DNA of 64,000 bases from Galeopsis tetrahit (taxonomy: Eukaryota; Streptophyta; Magnoliopsida; Lamiales; Lamiaceae), in contig OY776119.1 of NCBI GenBank assembly GCA_963675135.1, positions 40,919,198 through 40,983,197 of the forward strand, in the 5' to 3' direction. The notes under the pieces were generated by a model. The model had not been told where the DNA came from. It did no database searches and saw only the letters and a program-made list of their open reading frames with translations. Below, piece by piece: positions 19,389 through 30,560 of this stretch. Made by a program: the position numbers and the translations under genes. Position 1 is the stretch's first letter. Each line of letters begins with the position of its first letter.

Positions 19389-19817
19389 TGTTGGGCTTAT
19401 GTTAAAATAAAAGAATGGTTTTTTTGTCCCACGTCGGTTGTGAACAGGGAGGGGAGGACTTCATATTATTATATAAGAAGTCTAACGGTCTTTGTTACAA
19501 GTGAACCAATCAGTACACTTTAGTCTTTTATTTGATTCTAGTTACCAAAAAAAAAAATCTCATATACTCTTTTCATAGAGTTTCGTGGGAAAACTAAGAG
19601 TCATTGTAGACTTACAATAATATAGGAGGGTTGAGTGAAATTGGGGAATTCTTTGTGATTGTAGAAATTTATCATATAATGATCTCTTTGGTGGGTCATG
19701 GCTTTTTCTCCTAATTTGGAGTTTTCACATTCAATTCTTGTGTTGGTGATTGTTTTATTTCTTTATTTTATTTCTCGTTTATTTTTCGTTTTCCATTGGG
19801 GAATCAATTTCCCAACC
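19389..19817 (+). repeat. 3' LTR of the TR-GAG-like element
   Basis: Pairs with 17713-18103. It starts TGTTGGGC directly after a purine-rich run and ends CCCAACC, followed by the GTTAC target duplication. Confidence 0.85.
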
Positions 19818-19909
19818 GTTACTTCTCTTCCATAACTTCTATTCTCTCTTCCATGGAATTGAGTTCTTTTTGTAAAGATTTATTTGATTAAACATGAATA
19901 AAGATTTGG

Positions 19910-20657
19910 TTAATTCTTCTAATTTCATATATTTCACAATATTGGATGCTAGAAATGACACTAATCTACTTTTTTGGAGTGAATCAAACGGGGGACACCA
20001 ATCACACTCACAACATATAAATATGAATATCTCCAAGCACGTTTTTCTTTTTCCATTAAAACGTGAGCTGGAAAGTAGCAATTATATATATATATATATA
20101 TATATATATTAGGGGTGGCAATTTTCGACCCGACACGAATCCGACACGAGAATTGCGGGTTAGTGTTTGGTCTTATCGGGTTCCTGTCGTTATCGGGTCG
20201 ACCCCGACCCGATAACGACACCAAAATTTTGTATCGTGTTCGTGTCGACCCGATAAGCACGATAAAATTAACAGGTGACCCATTAACTTGTTAACAACCC
20301 ATTAACAAGTTATTTACCTGATATGACACGACACGATAACGAAACGTATCCGATAATGACACGATAACGACACAATAATTTCTAAAATTTATATAAATAT
20401 ATTAAATTTTATATATTTAAAAGCAATTTTAAATTTATTTATTTCGTTATCGTAACACGACATGAAAATTATCGCGTTGTTATCGTGTCGACACGAAAAT
20501 ATCTTGTTCGTGTCGTGTCGACACAAATTCTTATCGTGTCGTGTTCGTGTTTGGCGTTATCGTGTCGTGTCACTATCGTGTCGACATGAAACCCGACACG
20601 ATATCACGATTTGCCAGCCATAATATATATGGCCCAAAAATTACAAATCATGAATGT
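19910..20657 (+). pseudogene. Second PGIP promoter copy, interrupted and without its gene
   Basis: Bases 19925-20105 match 25607-25775 closely (TTTCACAATATTGGATGCTA, GGAGTGAATCAAACGGGGGA, CACACTCACAACATATAAAT, CATTAAAACGTGAGCTGGAAAG). The match resumes at 20622-20657 (ATATATATGGCCCAAAAATT). A 510-base MITE sits between. Just after TGAATGTTG (20657) the similarity stops and Gypsy-like sequence follows, so the coding part was lost. Confidence 0.85.
20111..20620. mobile_element. hAT-like MITE inserted in the PGIP promoter copy
   Basis: Begins AGGGGTGGCAATTTTCGACC and ends GATTTGCCAGCCA, giving imperfect inverted ends (AGGGGTGGCAA / ATGGCTGGCAA). The interior is dense in CGTGTCG / CGACACG and ATCGGGTCGACC units on both strands, separated by an AT-rich middle. 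This is the look of the common plant GGGGTGGCAA...CGACCCGACACG repeats. It has no coding capacity. It interrupts an AT-repeat in the promoter copy, so an exact target duplication cannot be read. Confidence 0.75.
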
Positions 20658-20659
20658 TG

Positions 20660-21223
20660 GGAATAATAATAATAATCACAACAAAAGGTGAGCACTTGTG
20701 CCGGCACCAGCCCCAGCTGCTCGATAGCAAACAATTGTGCCCGCTACGGCCCCACCATAAAATCAACCGTACGAAAGGCCTGGAAATTTCAGACCTTTTG
20801 AAGGTTCTACATACGTAGAAACTATCAAGGACGTTTTTCATACTACTGGGATAAATCCGCGAACAGTCTATGATGAGAAATGAGAACATGCTTCCACCAG
20901 TGAGTCTGGGGCAGTATATTGTGCCAGCAGTGGGAAACAAATGAGGAAATGGAAACAATAATCGAGTTTGGGGGCGTGACGAACAAAATAATCGACAAAT
21001 TTCTCCTCTGCAAAACAGGCAGAGGCCGAACAACAATCAAAATTAGGCACAAAATTAGAACCCAAACAGAATCCTAGGCCTACCCCCACAAGCAAGAATT
21101 CAGGCACCACCTCAACCTGCTCGAAATGACAGGGTTGTGGATAACGTGAATGACATGAATATGATCGAGGGTCCGGTCGGGGGCCTGTAAATAAGCAACA
21201 ATCTTTCCAATCGTCATCGTAGT
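20660..21223 (+). other. Decayed 5' part of the Gypsy element
   Basis: No long open frame. A Gln/Asn/Pro-rich composition in broken frames (for example around 20690-20860 and 21000-21120) suggests a Gag-protease linker of the following Gypsy element. The 5' LTR was not identified. Confidence 0.4.
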
Positions 21224-21724
21224 ATGGAAGAAAGGGCACTAGAGAATGTGCACCAAGTGTCTATGGTCGCATCAATTGAGAAGCCTCCCTCACACCAAGT
21301 AACTTTTACCGAGGATGATCTGAATGGCATAGTAATGCTGCACAACGATGCACTGGACATCTCGGCGAGAATCAGGGGGGTAACTGTTCATCGACTGTTG
21401 GTCGACTCAGGATCTTATGCGAACATCATGTTCAAGAAAACACTGGACGTAATTGGCGACTTCGACCAGTATATAGAAGAATGCGAGGATGCGATCGTGG
21501 GATTTGGGGATGAAGTGTCGCACCCCATAGGAAGGATAAGATTAGCTGTGGAATTAGAGTCGGAGGATGTGCCTAGAATCGCTTTGACTAGAATGGTAGA
21601 TTTTGTAATTATCGATGGGCCATCTTCCTATAACTGTTTTTTGGGAAGACCATTTTTAATGAATTTAAGGCTGCGGCTTCTTCATACAATTATTGTGTTA
21701 AAGTGCCGACTCCGAAAGGAATGA
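21224..21724 (+). pseudogene. Gypsy (Tat-lineage type) aspartic protease region
   Basis: The 166-codon frame contains HRLLVDSGSYANIMFKKTLD, the retropepsin active site (DSG with downstream hydrophobic FKKTL), and RPFLMNLR toward its end, as in Ty3/Gypsy Pol proteins of the Tat/Athila type. Stops flank it, and downstream frames are broken. It lies directly upstream of RT and RNase H fragments of the same element. The protease would process the polyprotein; here it cannot be made as part of an intact one. Confidence 0.75.
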
Positions 21725-22127
21725 TCATATTGAAAGGCGATTAGATGAGGGCAATGTTGTGCATAGGAAAATTTGCTTAGAAGTTTACGGACTATCATTT
21801 TCTGAATAATAAAGACAAAGCCCTGGAATCGACCACCTCGGCAGAAGTACCACATGAAATTAAAACAACAAATTATCTAGAAAGGTTTGAAATAGGCGAC
21901 TCTAGTCATACTCAAAGTGTGGACGAAGATGAGAAAGAGGACATAATGGAGATTGACGAACGGTCAATTCTTCTAGATGAAAGCGAGTCTGTGTTGATAG
22001 ATGATGAAAATGAACTTGGTTCTGAGGATAACAACCTGGAACCAAGGATAGGCTTCAAGCCAAAAGAGAGAGATCCGAGCATAAGGCAACCAATAGATGA
22101 TTTGAGGATCTACGAGCCTAATAGCGA
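21725..22127 (+). pseudogene. Gypsy protease to RT linker, acidic
   Basis: A frame at 21919-22131 encodes a Glu/Asp-rich stretch (MDEDEKEDIMEIDERSILLD). It is typical of the linker preceding the RT in Tat-type elements. Confidence 0.5.
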
Positions 22128-23086
22128 GTGACACCAGTAGAGGAACTGGAAGCTATTCAAGTTGATTGTGATCGCCCAAATTGGGAAATTTTCCTTGGCA
22201 CAAACTTGCCGGAAACACTGCGGGCAGAAATTCTGGAATTTTTAAAACAAAACCTGGATATTTTTGCCTGGTCGCATGAAAATATGATCGACATCAAAAT
22301 GAAATATGCTTGTCATCGGCTGAATATTGATGGGAGCAAGAAACCTATCCACTAGAAGAGGAGAAAGTTTGGTCCAGAAAAATATACAGCCTTGGAGGGA
22401 GAGGTTAAAAAATTGGTGGATAATAGACTTATAGAAGTTGTGGGCTCAGAGCCTCAATGAGTTGCTAACCTAGTGCTAGTAAAAAAACCAACAGGGACAT
22501 GGAGATTGTGCGTAGATTTTACAGATTTGAATAAAGTGTGTCCGAAAGATAATTTTTCCAATGCCACATATTGATTACTTAGTCGATCAAACTGTCGGGC
22601 ACGAATTGTTGACGTTCATGGAGGTATCATCAAATTGCAATGCATCTGGAAGACGTCAAACACACAACTTTCATGACGAAGCAAAACATGTATGTATGGA
22701 AAAGAATGCCCTTTGGTTTGAGAAACGTCGGGGCAACATATCCGAGGTTGGTGAATACAATGTTCGAACAACAAATTGGCGAGACGATGGAAGTCTATAT
22801 AGACGACATCGTCGTGAAAAGTGTACATAAAGAAGATCATGCTAGGCATCTGGCTATTGCGTTCGATATCATGCGAGAGTATGGTATGAAACTCAACCCG
22901 AAAAAGTGCAGTTTTGGGGTTCAATCCGGGAAATTTTTATGTCACATGGTCAGCCAAAGGGGAATAGAAGCTAATCTGAGCAAGATTCAGGCCATTGTCG
23001 ACATGAAGAGCCCACGAAATGTTAAAGAGGTACAAAGATTAACTGGTTGTTTAGCTTCATTGAACAGATTTATTGCAAAAACCTGA
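22128..23086 (+). pseudogene. Gypsy reverse transcriptase, broken
   Basis: The RT is spread over several frames. Upstream: LRAEILEFLKQNLDIFAWSH (22210 on) and MPHIDYLVDQTVGHELL (22561 on). Downstream: MPFGLRNVGATYPRLVN, the catalytic YIDDIVVKS and the thumb region NPKKCSFGVQSGKFL (22700-22930). Stops at 22353 and 22458 and a frameshift near 22555 inactivate it. Domain order and motifs are those of Ty3/Gypsy Pol. Confidence 0.85.
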
Positions 23087-23623
23087 GATCTTTGTAAGCC
23101 CTTCTTCGATGCTTTGAAGAAGGGAAAATTTGAGTGGATAAAAGAGTGCGAAGAGGCATTTCATAGTTTGAAAGAATATCTGGCCAATACAGTTATATTG
23201 TCAAAACCGGTCCCGGGGGAGAAACTTTTCTTATACCTCACGGAAAGTCAACATGCATTGAGCACAGTGCTCGTCCGAGCAGAAGGAAACACTTATCTAC
23301 CAATATATTACGTAAGCCAAGCACTTAGAGATGCCGAACAAAGGTATGCCCCTCTGGAAAAATTAGCAAATGCTTTGGTGATGAATATGAGGAAGTTGAG
23401 GCCATGTTTTTTCGACCACGAGGTGGAGGTTTTAACAACATTTCCTCTCCGAAAAATCCTACAGAGACCAGATACTGCGGGCAGATTTTTGAAATGGGCT
23501 GTGGAAATTGGGCAGTTTGGAGTTACGTTCTCATCGAGGACATCGGTTAAAGGCCAAGTGCTCGCCGACTTCATCGTGGAATTCACCTTCCCACCAGATT
23601 TGAGCAAAGAATTGGAAATTTGA
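23087..23623 (+). pseudogene. Gypsy RNase H and connection region
   Basis: The frame from 23114 encodes WIKECEEAFHSLKEYL, LFLYLTESQHALSTVLVRA, YVSQALRDAEQRYAPLEKLA and GQFGVTFSSRTSVKGQVLAD. These are the usual RT-connection and first RNase H of Tat-type Gypsy elements. It is separated from the RT by a stop near 23084. Confidence 0.8.
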
Positions 23624-23795
23624 CCCTGGTCGTTGTTCGTCGACGACTCTTTGACGAGCACTCGAGCGGGGGCATGACTTGTTTTAATAAGTCCGTTGGG
23701 ACAAACTTTCGCATCAGCGGTAAGGTTTGACTTTCAGGCGACCAATAATGAAGCAGAGTACGAGGCGTTGGTCGCCGGTCTATTGATTCAGCCCT
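23624..23795 (+). pseudogene. Second (archaeal-type) RNase H fragment
   Basis: In broken frame: WSLFVDDSLTSTRAGA, a stop, then LVLISPLGQTFASAVRFDFQ and ATNNEAEYEALVAGLL. The VDDS and NNEAEYEAL signature is the archaeal-type RNase H that marks the Tat lineage (Ogre/Retand-type). The match ends at about 23790 and no integrase follows, so the element is truncated there. Confidence 0.75.
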
Positions 23796-25600
23796 CCAGA
23801 CTTAGAAGAGATCAAGAAAAGAAGAGGAGGTTTTCTCAAGACTTAGATGAGTTGGACTCATCTATACCAGATCAAATTAGAAGACACATTCATGCTCTAA
23901 GGCTGCTATATCGACCCAGGTCAAAAGACTAGAAGTCAGGCGATTAGAACCTGCATGAATATTCTAAGTATGGAATCTCGACCAATGCATTTATTGCACA
24001 TTCCATATCCAAAGAAGGCAAGTCCCAAATTTGGTGGAATCGGATCAATCAGGGATAAATCAAGAGATTACACATCAATTAAAGATGATTTACAACGGCT
24101 AGTTACTCCAAAGACTATTTGATTGATGATCATGCCTATAAATACACGTCAGTCGTCATTTGTGAATATCACGAAAACTCTACGAAAGCGTTATGCAAGA
24201 ACTCACCCAGCTGACTAAAGCCCAAGCATTCGAAGCAATAATCAAGAGAGTTCTCAAGAGCCTGCATAGTTTATTCAACATTTCTAGCTCTTAGAGTTTC
24301 CCAATAACGTAGAAACTGAACCCAAATTCAAATTGATATTATACATATCCATTGGTTTAGGCACAGTGATTAAACAAGTTTGTTGCTTGAATTACTAGTT
24401 GGAGATAGATAAAAAATAACCAAACCCATACACTCTAACCAGTATAAGGTTTAAGTTGTTATTATTTGTAAAGAGTACAAGTTCTCATAAAAACTTGTGG
24501 AGACAGTTACACTTTGGAAGTGTACCGAGCTCAAAGTCCTTCACTTTGGACTATAAACTTGTGGAGACAGTTACACTTGGAAGTGTACCATTTATTTGGT
24601 GATTTCATGGATTAACATCACGAGTAGATCATGCGAGTAGACGTTGGATTAACCACTATAAATTCCGGTGTTATTTACTCTTCTTCACATTTCAATTCTG
24701 TCATTTTAGTTACTTGATATTATTCATATTGCATAAACTGTGATTTTAGTGATTTCTAAAAGAGCCCAACATAAGATTTGAAACCAGCAGACACCAAGTC
24801 AGCTGAGTATACAAACAAGGTTTTCAATTAAGAACGAGTCTAAACAAAAGGGTCAACCCTATTCCGCAAACTAACTTAGTTAAGTACCTAGTAAGTTGGA
24901 TCAACAGACTAGCCAATCCAATAGACTAAGTATACAACTGAATAACCCAATCTGATAAAAAGTTTTAAAGTATGTTCACCCCTCCCCTCTAGACTTTAAT
25001 CATTCACTACTCGTTCAGGGACCAACAGATGTCTATCAGTGGAGTCAGTCTTTTGACCAGGATTAGAAGAGTTGATCAGATGAGCGGAGTCATCTGATTT
25101 TGGGACAAGTCTTCTAAGAGACTGTTATAGTCAGTTACAACTAACAAGGGGAGTTAACTATCATTCGGTTAGGTAATAACTAAGCACATGGGTGGTTATA
25201 AACGGTTGCAGACGGATCTAAATTCTCAACTGCTACATAATTGCTGCAATCACCATGATAGTATAAATTCTCAACTGCTACGTAATTGTACTTTGTAAGC
25301 TAGGTTTCGAGCTAGTACGAGCATTCATCTTTGAGTTGTGTGAGTTCACGAGTGAAGTGAGGATAAGTTCCTATTTCGAGTGAATGGGTGTGTAACCATT
25401 CTTCATCAATCAAAGTTGAAGTCGTCTAGTCCAGTGAATTAATGTAGATCACATCGATCGATATCGAACCACTTAAATCTCTTGTATGATGTTTGTCTCG
25501 TTGATTACTTTTCGAATTACTATGTTATAGTATTGGGTTATTAAGCAAAGTGAAACTTGTTAAAACTGTCTATTGTCCTGAGGTTGCTGACTTGTGGGTG
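23796..25600. repeat. Non-coding retroelement-like DNA with LTR features and short tandem duplications
   Basis: No gene. A TATA-like CCTATAAATACACG at 24136-24149 suggests a fragment of an LTR promoter. Two near-identical 35-base units (AAACTTGTGGAGACAGTTAC and onward) lie at 24491-24526 and 24555-24589. Another pair (AAATTCTCAACTGCTACRTA) lies near 25218 and 25265. The stretch separates the truncated Gypsy element from the intact PGIP promoter. Confidence 0.5.
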
Positions 25601-25606
25601 TAATGA

Positions 25607-25774
25607 TATATTAATTTCACAACATTGGATGCTAATAGGACATTAATTAATCTATATTTTTTGGAGTGAATCAAACGGGGGACACCAATCACACTCACAA
25701 CATATAAATAGGAATATCTCCAAGCACGTTTTTCATTTTCCATTAAAACGTGAACTGGAAAGAAGCAATTATTG

Positions 25775-25811
<37 letters not shown>

Positions 25812-25975
25812 CCAGAAATCGCAAATCATGAATGTTGTCCGCTAGACGTTCAAAATCACGTTATATTAATATATTTGGATAAATGAATCATGCATTTGAC
25901 GAATTTGACCCCTTTAGCTACTCTATAAGTACATGTCCACTCTCGGAAGATGTACTCACCCCTATCTATCAAAAT
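25607..25975 (+). promoter_or_regulatory. Promoter of the PGIP-like gene
   Basis: Third, intact copy of the duplicated promoter block. It contains GGAGTGAATCAAACGGGGGA, a long AT dinucleotide run (25776-25808) and ATGGCCCAGAAATCGCAAAT. The TATA-like TATAAGTA at 25924-25931 lies about 45 bases before the chosen ATG. A G-box-like core (ACGTTTT, AAACGTGA) recurs. Conservation of the block among three copies supports its limits. Confidence 0.65.
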
Positions 25976-26965
25976 ATGGCACCAACTTCCTACATAATAA
26001 TTCTTCTCATCCTCTCCCTTACCCCTCTCTCGTTTTCAGAAAAATGTCACCCAAATGACAAGAAAGCCCTCCTACAACTCAAGAAAGACCTCAACAATCC
26101 ATACGATATCATCACCTGGGATCCCAAAACCGACTGCTGCACCGAATGGTACGGAGTCGAGTGCGATGACAAAACCAACCGAATTATCCAATTCGACATT
26201 TCCAAATCCGACCTCAAACTCCCCATTCCGGCCTCCGTTGGCGACCTCCCATATCTCGAAAGCCTTACATTTCACCACACCAACGTCACAGGCCAAATCC
26301 CCCGTGCAATTTCCAAGCTCTCAAACCTTAAATTCCTCGATCTTCGATATAATCTTCTCACTGGCCCTGTTCCGGCTTTCCTCGGACACCTCAAGAAACT
26401 CACCTACATTGGTTTATCATTCAACACTTTGACAGGTTCCATTCCGGCGAGCCTTTCCCAGCTGCCGGAGCTCGGCGGTCTGCTCTTAGACCGGAACAGG
26501 CTCACCGGAAGCATACCAGAATCGTTCGGAGATTTCAAGCAAAAGGATTTCAACCTCTACGTGTCTCATAATCAGCTCTCCGGCCCGATTCCCAGGAAGT
26601 TGGGTTCTGCAAACTTCTTTATCTTGGATGTATCTAGAAACAAGCTGGAAGGGGACTTATCCTTCATGTTGGGGAAGAATAGGACTAGTTTAAATACAGC
26701 TGACTTTTCCAGGAATTTGTTTGAGTTCGATTTTTCCAAAGTAATTGCATTTCCTAAGACATTGGTGAACCTGGATTTGAACCATAACAAGATATATGGG
26801 AGCATTCCCAAAGGATTGACCAAGATTGATCTGATTTCTCTGAATGTGAGTTACAACAGGCTGTGCGGTGAGATTCCGGTGGGTGGCAGGTTGCAGGAGT
26901 TGGATTATACAGTGTATTTTCACAACAAGTGCTTGTGCGGTTCTCCATTGCCAAAATGCAAATAA
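25976..26965 (+). CDS. Polygalacturonase-inhibiting-protein-like secreted LRR protein
   Basis: A single open exon of 329 residues, the usual length for PGIPs. The frame extends 31 codons upstream, but I chose the ATG at 25976: it precedes a classical signal peptide (MAPTSYIIILLILSLTPLSFS), lies 45 bases after a TATA-like box, and aligns with the start in the truncated copy at 17297. After the signal peptide come the LRR N-cap (EKCHPNDKKALLQLKKDLNN, CCTEWYGVEC) and about ten 24-residue extracytoplasmic LRRs (LKFLDLRYNLLTGPVPAFLG, LGGLLLDRNRLTGSIPESFG). The C-terminal cap reads NKCLCGSPLPKCK. Such proteins sit in the apoplast and bind and slow fungal polygalacturonases. The inhibitor function is inferred from the family; the target is unknown. 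Related flower-expressed LRR proteins such as FLOR1 have the same architecture. Confidence 0.9.
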   Translation: MAPTSYIIILLILSLTPLSFSEKCHPNDKKALLQLKKDLNNPYDIITWDPKTDCCTEWYGVECDDKTNRIIQFDISKSDLKLPIPASVGDLPYLESLTFHHTNVTGQIPRAISKLSNLKFLDLRYNLLTGPVPAFLGHLKKLTYIGLSFNTLTGSIPASLSQLPELGGLLLDRNRLTGSIPESFGDFKQKDFNLYVSHNQLSGPIPRKLGSANFFILDVSRNKLEGDLSFMLGKNRTSLNTADFSRNLFEFDFSKVIAFPKTLVNLDLNHNKIYGSIPKGLTKIDLISLNVSYNRLCGEIPVGGRLQELDYTVYFHNKCLCGSPLPKCK

Positions 26966-27052
26966 TCTTAATTTCCTTGTGATGCAAATGTATAATTTGA
27001 AATCTTTGACTCAAGATTTCCCTAAATAAAGTGGAGTGTAATTATGACCTTC

Positions 27053-27187
27053 TCAAGTAATTTTTTTTTTTTTTTGAATTACATTAAATACCCATCCCTT
27101 TTCCCCTCCCCATGACTCGAACAGGATCTAAAGCCTATGTAGTAGTGCTCTAACCACTTGAGCTATCCAACTTCGTCAAGTAATTTT
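27053..27187 (-). mobile_element. tRNA-derived SINE with 12-base target duplication
   Basis: On the minus strand it reads GGATAGCTCAAGTGGTTAGA (RNA polymerase III A box) and CCTGTTCGAGTCATGG (B box) about 40 bases later, ending in an A-rich tail (the T run 27061-27075 on the plus strand). The direct repeat TCAAGTAATTTT flanks it at 27053-27064 and 27176-27187. It sits about 90 bases after the PGIP stop codon, probably in its 3' untranslated or flanking region. Confidence 0.85.
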
Positions 27188-27661
27188 ATTTCTTGATTAC
27201 TGTATTATTTATCGAATTTAGGTTGCAAACATATATCTTTAATCAAATCGATCAAATAATCTCCCCTTTCTGTTTTTTCTTTTCTTTTGCAAACGACATG
27301 GAGTATTTGGGCCGAGACTCCAGACAATAATGACATTGATAGGGCTGTTAAACATTTCTTAATAAAAAAGTCTTGGGATTAGAAGTTTTTTTTAGTCCAT
27401 TGGATAGTCACATGTAGTTTTGAATCAAAACGTGGAAACGTTGGCCGAGTTTTGATCCAAAATGTGGAACTTTTTTCCAAAAAATATTACAAAAATCGTC
27501 AAACCAATGCTAAGTTTTGCAAAACGCGATTTTTGTAAAAAAAAAAAAAAAAACTCGAAAATAAAATATACTACACATATATGCATTACAACTACACAAT
27601 CATTCAACAATATGGTCAAATTAAAAAATAATAACATGAAAAATAATCAATTACAAAGAAA
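27188..27661. other. No gene seen
   Basis: AT-rich intergenic DNA with homopolymer runs; no element boundaries recognised. Confidence 0.5.
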
Positions 27662-27997
27662 TACTCCCTCTGTCCCAGGTTTGTTAATTTGCACCAACTT
27701 TAGTGCACACAAATTAAGAAAACCCACTTTTTGACTTTTTGAGTAAGGGTATTATTGTACATTCAGGTACAGTTAATGAAGTGATTAGTTTAGGATTTAG
27801 TTCTCACCTATCCAACCGTGGTTCACATAACTGGTAGAGTAAACTAAATGCTTTAAATAAAAAAAACGGTTGTCAATTCTAAAAAAGAAGATAAACATAA
27901 ATTAGCCTAAAAAAGATTAACACACAAAAACACTGAAAATAAACCCAAATGAAACTCATTTATACAATTAAATTCATAAGCAGCATCTTAAATTAAA

Positions 27998-30066
27998 GAG
28001 TTGCACTCTTGTGTACCAGTTACATGTATGTAACTACTATATCCAATCCAATATATGTAACTACTATATCCAATCAAATAACTCATTACAAATAAGACAT
28101 GACCCATTTACTATATACAATCCAATAACAAATGACCCATTTACTATATCAATTTAACACATACATTTTTTCATGGGCCTTTATTTTACTTCAATTAATT
28201 TTTTTTAAAAAAATTTATCATTAAAAACTAATATTCCATTAATTTTTTTAAATTTTTTTTTTTTTTATTTTACTCAATTGATATTTATATTTATTTTTTT
28301 AATATTATTTTTTAAATTTATTTTTCTTCTGTTTATCATTTGTGTTTCAAATGATAATTTTTTTAACGTAATTTCTTTTTATGTCATAAATAATTATTCT
28401 AAAATTTTAAAATCTAATAAGAAAATTTTAAAAATAATATTAATTGTTTTTTAAGTATTAAATAGTATAATAATAATTTATTTTAAAAAATAAAACTCTC
28501 ACCTCTCTTAAGCAAGTGTTCAATTTTATTGGTACTATTTTACTTTAATTAATTGGTGTATAATTTTCACTTTATCCTTTCAAAATTTTACTTCATTCCT
28601 TACAAATTTAACTTCGTTTTACATTGTTTAATTATTTTTTTCATTTGAACTTTCATTTTTTAATCACTTTATTTTAATTTTTTATGAATATAATTTTTAG
28701 TTTATAAGTGTTATTATAACCGTTGATAAGTATTATGACATATTATTAGTTAATATGCAGTACTGTACATATTAGTTCATATACAGTATAATATTAGTTT
28801 ATATTGGTATATGTTTTAATTTTTTCGAGTTTCGAGTTCACATACTTTATGGTAGTAGTTCAAATATAGTATAGTATTAGTTCACATATTGTATAGTATT
28901 AGTTCACATACTCTATGGTACTAGTTCAAATATAGTATAGTATAAATTCAAATATTGTATAGTATTAGTTCATATATTAAATACTCCGTAATATTTTTAT
29001 ACCCACATTAATCTCTAGTACTATACAATATATTAACTAGTACTATACCATATGCGTACTAATACTATATTGTATTTAAACTAATATTTAATTTTAACAA
29101 AAAATACATAACTTAACACATTTATAATTTCAGGCATACCATGCAAATTAATACATCAATATTAAAAAAATGATATTAACTAAGTAGTAAGAAGAACAAA
29201 AGTGAGAATGAATCACACTGAACACACAATTCAATTAATAGATACGATCACACTCAATAAACATATGAATGCATCAACATGACGATGACCCCAAATAAAA
29301 TAATAAAGTTGATGCAATATTATACTGGTTTCTTCCCCAATTCTCAACTCATTTAAGTTTCTAAATATAAATTTTATTTTTCAATTAGATTATATTATTA
29401 ATTAGTTTTAAAAAATAATCGACAACCTTAAAAAACTTGTAACAAACCAGATATCATTTTAGAAATAATGAAGACATAACAAAATAATCTTAGTTATTAT
29501 AAATCAGATTAAAGCTAGAAAGTGAGCATGTCATATTCATACATTTATACCCAAATTAGAAAAAAAATTGAAATTTTTAGTTTAGTTTTTTTTTTCCGAT
29601 TTTTTTCCTAAATTTTGGTCATTTTTTGAAAAACAAAACTGTAAATTTTATTTCATAATTTTATTTTTGAGTTTCATATTTTTTTAATATTCGTTATGTT
29701 TTTATATTTATTTTTTAAAAGTTAAAAAAATAGAATAATATTTGACTTCGTGGTTATTCATTGGTGAATCGATAGTCGGTGTATAATTATAATTTGAATG
29801 AGTTATATTTTAATTTAATTGATAAAATGGTAATATAGTATTTTACATGTATTTTTCTTTTAAAAAATTTGGGGGTGAAATTAATAAAAAAGAAGGTAAA
29901 AAATAATAACCCATGTAAAAAATTGAATTTAGTTACATGTATGTAACTTGTACACATAAGTGCCTAAAAGAAGGGAGTGCCTAAAAAAAAGGGAGTGTGA
30001 ATTTATTAAAAAAGGAGGGTAAATAGCCAGTTACATGTATGTAACTGGTACACATAAGCAATTGCC
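27998..30066. mobile_element. Nested non-autonomous MULE-like element with 9-base target duplication
   Basis: Inverted ends share GTGTACCAGTTACATGTATG (about 28011 on the left; reverse complement about 30027-30053 on the right). The direct repeat TAAATTAAA flanks the unit at 27989-27997 and 30067-30075, the nine-base length typical of Mutator-like elements. The interior is AT-rich with no gene. It has a local array of AGTATTAGTTCACATA-like units (28850-28980) and a second inner copy of the end motif at 29931. Confidence 0.65.
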
Positions 30067-30560
30067 TAAATTAAAATGGAAGCAGTATCTTAAATTAAAA
30101 TTGAAGCAGCATCTTAAATTCTCATTCACTTCTGGAGAAAATAAAGTTGCAACCTTCAACAGATTAAATTATCACTAAATCCACCAAATTTAGAGGGGTG
30201 TCTAATTTATCAAATCAATAACACAGTACATATGCAATTTCTTGTCCAAAAAAAGGCAACAAAATATTCTCAAATCAGCACAGTCACACATAGAGATTTC
30301 ATAATTCAAAATTAATCTAACTCAACCACAATCAGATCTAGAAATCCAGAAACCCCCAAATTTGGCAAGATCGCATTCAATTCCCCAACCTGATAATTTC
30401 ATTTTGGCGTGATCTAAGCACAAAGTAGTCACGAATCGAAAAAAAAAAAAAAACAGTACAACCACAAATCGAAAAAAAAAACAGAGTATAGTCAAAATTC
30501 GAAGCAAAATCGCACATGCACCCTTGTTTCACCAAATCAAAAAGTTGATTCAACACATGT
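30067..30560. other. No gene seen
   Basis: Sequence inside the putative mariner-like element; short duplications of GCAGCATCTTAAATT flank the nested element. No coding region. Confidence 0.4.

Larger units (their letters stand above)
17713..19817 (+). mobile_element. Small non-autonomous LTR retrotransposon with gag only (TR-GAG-like), with 5-base target duplication
   Basis: Two LTRs frame the element: 17713-18103 (TGTTGGTTTTGGGC to TTTTCCAACA) and 19389-19817 (TGTTGGGCTTATG to TTTCCCAACC). The flanks carry a perfect duplication GTTAC at 17708-17712 and 19818-19822. After the 5' LTR comes AAGTGGTATAAGAGTCGG, a decayed initiator-Met-tRNA primer-binding site (TGGTATCAGAGC type). Before the 3' LTR is the purine-rich AAGGTGGAGAT. 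The interior holds a broken gag and about 350 bases of decayed sequence; protease, integrase and RT are missing. At 2.1 kb it must have relied on enzymes of a related Copia element. Confidence 0.9.

Noticed and set aside
20085..20110. AT dinucleotide run as origin or regulatory element
   Set aside because: A simple microsatellite shared with 25776-25808; no further signal.
27053..27187. Functional tRNA gene
   Set aside because: A and B boxes are present, but the sequence runs into an A tail and has target duplications. It does not form a full tRNA ending.
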